A DNA stretch of 64,000 nucleotides from Viscum album (Eukaryota > Streptophyta > Magnoliopsida > Santalales > Viscaceae), in the NCBI GenBank assembly GCA_963277665.1, contig OY728163.1, positions 1,906,444,644 to 1,906,508,643 of the forward strand, in the 5' to 3' direction. The stretch's first letter is position 1. Every line of letters begins with the position of its first letter. The notes under the pieces are model-generated. The model was not told the DNA's origin, searched no databases, and saw only the letters and a program-made list of their open reading frames with translations. The position numbers and the translations under genes are program-made. Shown piece after piece: positions 61,630 through 64,000 of this stretch.

Positions 61630-61790
61630 GTCTTCGGGATGAGGCACAGGTGTATGCAGGCATGGATGTGGATGGTTATGAGGCCCAGGTGTGTGCGGGT
61701 AGGGATGTGGATGGTTGTAAGGCCCAGGTGTGTGCGGGCAGGGATTTGGATGGTTGTGAGGCCCATGTGTGTGTGGGAAGGAACAACATG
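61630..61790 (+). repeat. 39-bp tandem repeats in the T2 LTR
   Basis: Nearly four units of 39 bases, each GAGGCCCAGGTGTGTGCGGG plus about 19 more bases ending gatggttgt. The period is divisible by three, which creates repetitive open frames on both strands that I do not regard as genes. Confidence 0.85.
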
Positions 61791-62478
61791 GTAGCGTCAG
61801 GACGTTTGCTGTTAGGGATGAGCAGCTAGCTAGTGGGGGAAATAGTGGTTCGGGGTACCCCAAATGTTTTGTTCTTTACTATTATCTTACTGCATGTGTT
61901 ATTTGGTGAGCGTGTCCGGTGAGGTGGGATGGATAGATTCCTTGATAGATGATGTTTATTCTGCTTCTCACGGGACTTCAGGATGTCTCCACACTTGTGC
62001 ACGAGAGCTTTAGGTTTTCTTACTGAGTATACATTGTATCCTCACCCTACGTTTACTTTCAAGTCTCCAGGAGGGATTCTGAGGCCGTGCGGGATATTAC
62101 TAGTCTGGACATTGGAGTTTTTTTTGTCGTTGTTGGTTTTTGCATAGGCTTTTCCTTTCCTGTTTGGTTTTGTACTTTGGAGTCCTTGTACTTTGTTGAG
62201 TTTTTATTATTAAAACATGCACGTAGTTTGGTTTTTTACTTTGAGTTTTCTATACTTGGTGGTGGTTGGTGTTGACTCATTCATTCTCCCAATCTTGGTT
62301 AACTAAAAAGGGTAATGCCTCCCATATTGTCAAAATGTTATACCCTTGGTGCTAGTCACCACTATGAGGCCTACTGGAGGCGGGACTCGGGGGTCATTAT
62401 CTTGTCTTTGACTAGAGGAAGGAAGGGTGGGGACTCTTGCCGCCCCTTCCATCGTCTTGTCGAAGGCGGGTCGTGACA

Positions 62479-62500
62479 GAATGATATGAGAGGCAGGTTG
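62479..62500 (+). other. Primer-binding site of T2
   Basis: gaatgatatgagaggcaggt follows the LTR end. The part tgatatgagag corresponds to the initiator-Met site TGGTATCAGAG with two changes. Confidence 0.65.
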
Positions 62501-62835
62501 AGGGATAGGATGGAGTCTGGAGATAGGCACAATGAGGATTATATTGAATGGTAGGTTAACAATGTCAGGTGATCTTGTTTCATGAAATAGACCAGGGAGG
62601 ACTGGCTAGGACACAAGATTTTAGGGCCCCCGTGATCCGATGCAAGGACTCTGACCATATCGAACAACCCAGTGAGAGTACATTTATTGCTTGGTAGAGA
62701 CCCTTGGGAAGGTACATGCATCATACTGATTGTGTTTTTAATTGATTTCGGGAACCTTGGGGAGAAAAAATTTTTAATAATAATAATAATAATTCCCTTT
62801 CTACTCAGCCTTAGGATTTCTTTGTTTACCTTGCA

Positions 62836-63960
62836 GTTATGGAACCCGGATGTTACCCACGAGCGACTCGGACGGTTGAGGCCCAGCGGATCGAGGAATT
62901 TAACCAGCATAGGGTTGAACGAGATGAGGTGGATGACTTATGGAAGAGGAATCTGCACTCCTTCCAATGACAAACCCTCGAGAAGTACGAGGGAAACGTT
63001 TCTGACTCAGTAACGGAGGGATCGCTTGAGGAGCTAGCCATCACCTTCTCTTTGATCCGTGCTCTGAGGAAGTACTAGGTTCCATTGTCCGTCAGTCAGT
63101 GGAGAGGAGTAGTGTGTTAGTGGTGGACGATTTTCCTGGGAGAGAAGACAAAGGTAGAGGTTTCATGGTCCAGTTTCGAGAAGGAATTTCATAATGCGTT
63201 TCTCTCCTCTATGGAGAAGGATGAGAAGAGACAGGAGTTGCTCTCCCTTCAGCAGGGAAGCATTACAGTGAGGGAGCTGAGGATTAGGTTCAAATATATT
63301 TTGCGCTTTGCCCCGGATCTCTTTCTGGATGAGGAGTCTCAGGAAAGACGGTAAGAGTAGGCTATCCGTCTTTCTCTTTAGTACGATCTCACTCCCTTCA
63401 CTCTTCAGACGTATCTAGCAGTACAGAAGAAGGCTGAGATAGTAGAGAGGATGCACTCGAAGGGAGGCATGCCATGAGAAGGGAACCAATTGAGTTCATC
63501 AAAGGGGAAGGTGGTCAGAAGCTGGTCTCCAGCGACAGGGCCTTCTAGGTTTTGACAAGCAGGGATTAGGCCTCATCAATCCTAGTTCCAAGCTTTTGGC
63601 CCTCTCCCCTTTTCCACAGGGCCAGTACCGAAGTGTTTCTCATGCAGAATTTTTGGGTCACATCTAGAACATGTGTCTGAATCGAGCTCCACATGGTGGA
63701 GGTGGGAAGTTTCAGCACCCACCTCAGCAGCATCTATTGTCGGCAAGGCCTTTCCCGCATCAATAGCAGGCCTTGTCCCTCTGAGGGACGACCTTGCGGG
63801 GGGAGACTGACACCAGGGTGCTCCTCAGGGTCCTCGACTAGGGAGTGGTCGGGGAGGTGGTCGACAACAGTGAGGCAGAGGAGCTGGGTATGGACAGTTG
63901 CACATCGTAGAGCTAGTAGCTCCCGCGGGACCAGAGGTCGTTCGAGGTACGATCAAGTTA
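62836..63960 (+). pseudogene. T2 gag (continues past or ends near the window edge)
   Basis: It starts at ATG 62836 with MEPGCYPRATRTVEAQ. The capsid core is well preserved at 63160-63350: SWSSFEKEFHNAFL, EKDEKRQELLSLQQGSITV and FKYILRFAPDLFLDEESQ. These match the retrotransposon gag block (WxxFxxxFxxxYFP, EFLxLxQGxxTVxEY, FxxLxRYAP). The zinc knuckle at about 63632-63680 keeps CFSC and, in another frame, GHIxNMC, so a frameshift and a stop lie inside it. A Gly/Arg/Ser-rich spacer to about 63950 precedes the expected protease. Stops occur at about 62968, 63076 and 63352. A microsatellite (AAT)n at 62776-62793 lies in the leader. Confidence 0.75.
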
Positions 63961-64000
63961 TTCAGCACTCTTGTTTTTTCCTTGTTTGATTCAGGAGCTT

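Larger units (their letters stand above)
59455..62478 (+). repeat. T2 5' LTR
   Basis: It begins TGTAATGGCCTAGG and ends gggtcgtgaca, with the primer site next to it. The base composition is much less AT-rich than the flanking DNA. It contains two tandem-repeat blocks (59585-59830; 61630-61790) and a (TA)n(TG)n microsatellite at 61313-61342. Open frames inside (for example 61575-61829 and the opposite strand) come from the repeats. Confidence 0.8.
59455..64000 (+). mobile_element. T2, Ty3/gypsy chromovirus, 5' part only
   Basis: A complete LTR of about 3.02 kb (59455-62478) is followed by a primer site and gag, and the element runs off the right end. LTR length, the TGTAATG start and the TCGTGACA end are the same as in T1, so it probably belongs to the same broad clade (Tekay/Del). 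LTR sequence and repeats differ, so it is another family. The 3' LTR is not in the window, so boundary and age cannot be tested. Confidence 0.75.

Noticed and set aside
61434..61863. Proline/histidine-rich repetitive open frames on the minus strand and Cys/Gly repeats on the plus strand, resembling a structural repeat protein.
   Set aside because: The 13-residue periodicity is the direct result of the 39-bp DNA tandem repeat in the T2 LTR; both strands show it and no start, domain or gene context supports coding.
62539..63044. Overlapping frames on both strands, including one of 123 codons on the minus strand.
   Set aside because: The region is the T2 leader and gag start on the plus strand; the minus-strand frames have no recognisable content.

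Overview
The window reads as intergenic repeat sequence from a plant nuclear genome, probably an angiosperm with a large genome. The evidence is a dense, nested set of LTR retrotransposons of plant-typical lineages: Ty3/gypsy chromoviruses, a Sirevirus-like Ty1/copia element, an Athila/Tat-like element and a plant LINE. AT-rich spacers separate them. I found no intact host gene, rRNA, tRNA, CRISPR array or bacterial-type operon. Every recognisable coding region is broken by stops and frameshifts. Many stops sit where CAG, CAA, CGA or TGG is expected, which is the decay pattern of methylated, silenced DNA. I cannot name the species.

Layout. (1) G1, a minus-strand Ty3/gypsy copy: 3' LTR fragment at 1-350, coding remnant at 351-5120, 5' LTR at about 5122-7670. 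(2) G2, a second minus-strand copy of the same family, which shares that LTR as its 3' LTR. Its interior lies at 7671-8067 and 29543-33630, and its 5' LTR at 43960-44836 plus 56780-57722. (3) O1, an Athila/Tat-like LTR element at 8068-29542, inserted in the G2 integrase gene with target duplication attag. Its interior holds one acidic coding remnant and no recognisable pol. (4) T1, a Tekay-type chromovirus at 9905-20756, inserted in the O1 5' LTR (target duplication actaa/attaa). (5) G4, a plus-strand Ty3/gypsy element at 33640-43959 lying in the G2 5' region, itself carrying a 5'-truncated LINE at about 37330-39705. (6) S1, a Sirevirus-like copia element at 44837-56774 with a perfect aaatt target duplication, inserted in the G2 5' LTR. 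It has gag, pol, an env-like coiled-coil ORF and a cluster of polypurine tracts. (7) G3, a gag/protease remnant of the G1/G2 family at 57745-59454. (8) T2, the 5' LTR (59455-62478) and gag of another plus-strand chromovirus that runs off the right edge.

The insertion order can be read directly. The G family is oldest. O1, G4 and S1 landed in it, then T1 landed in O1 and the LINE in G4. The points most worth a second look are the coding remnant and duplicated primer-binding site of O1, the LTR-sharing tandem arrangement of the G family, and the env-like region of S1 with its own TATA-like and splice-acceptor-like signals.
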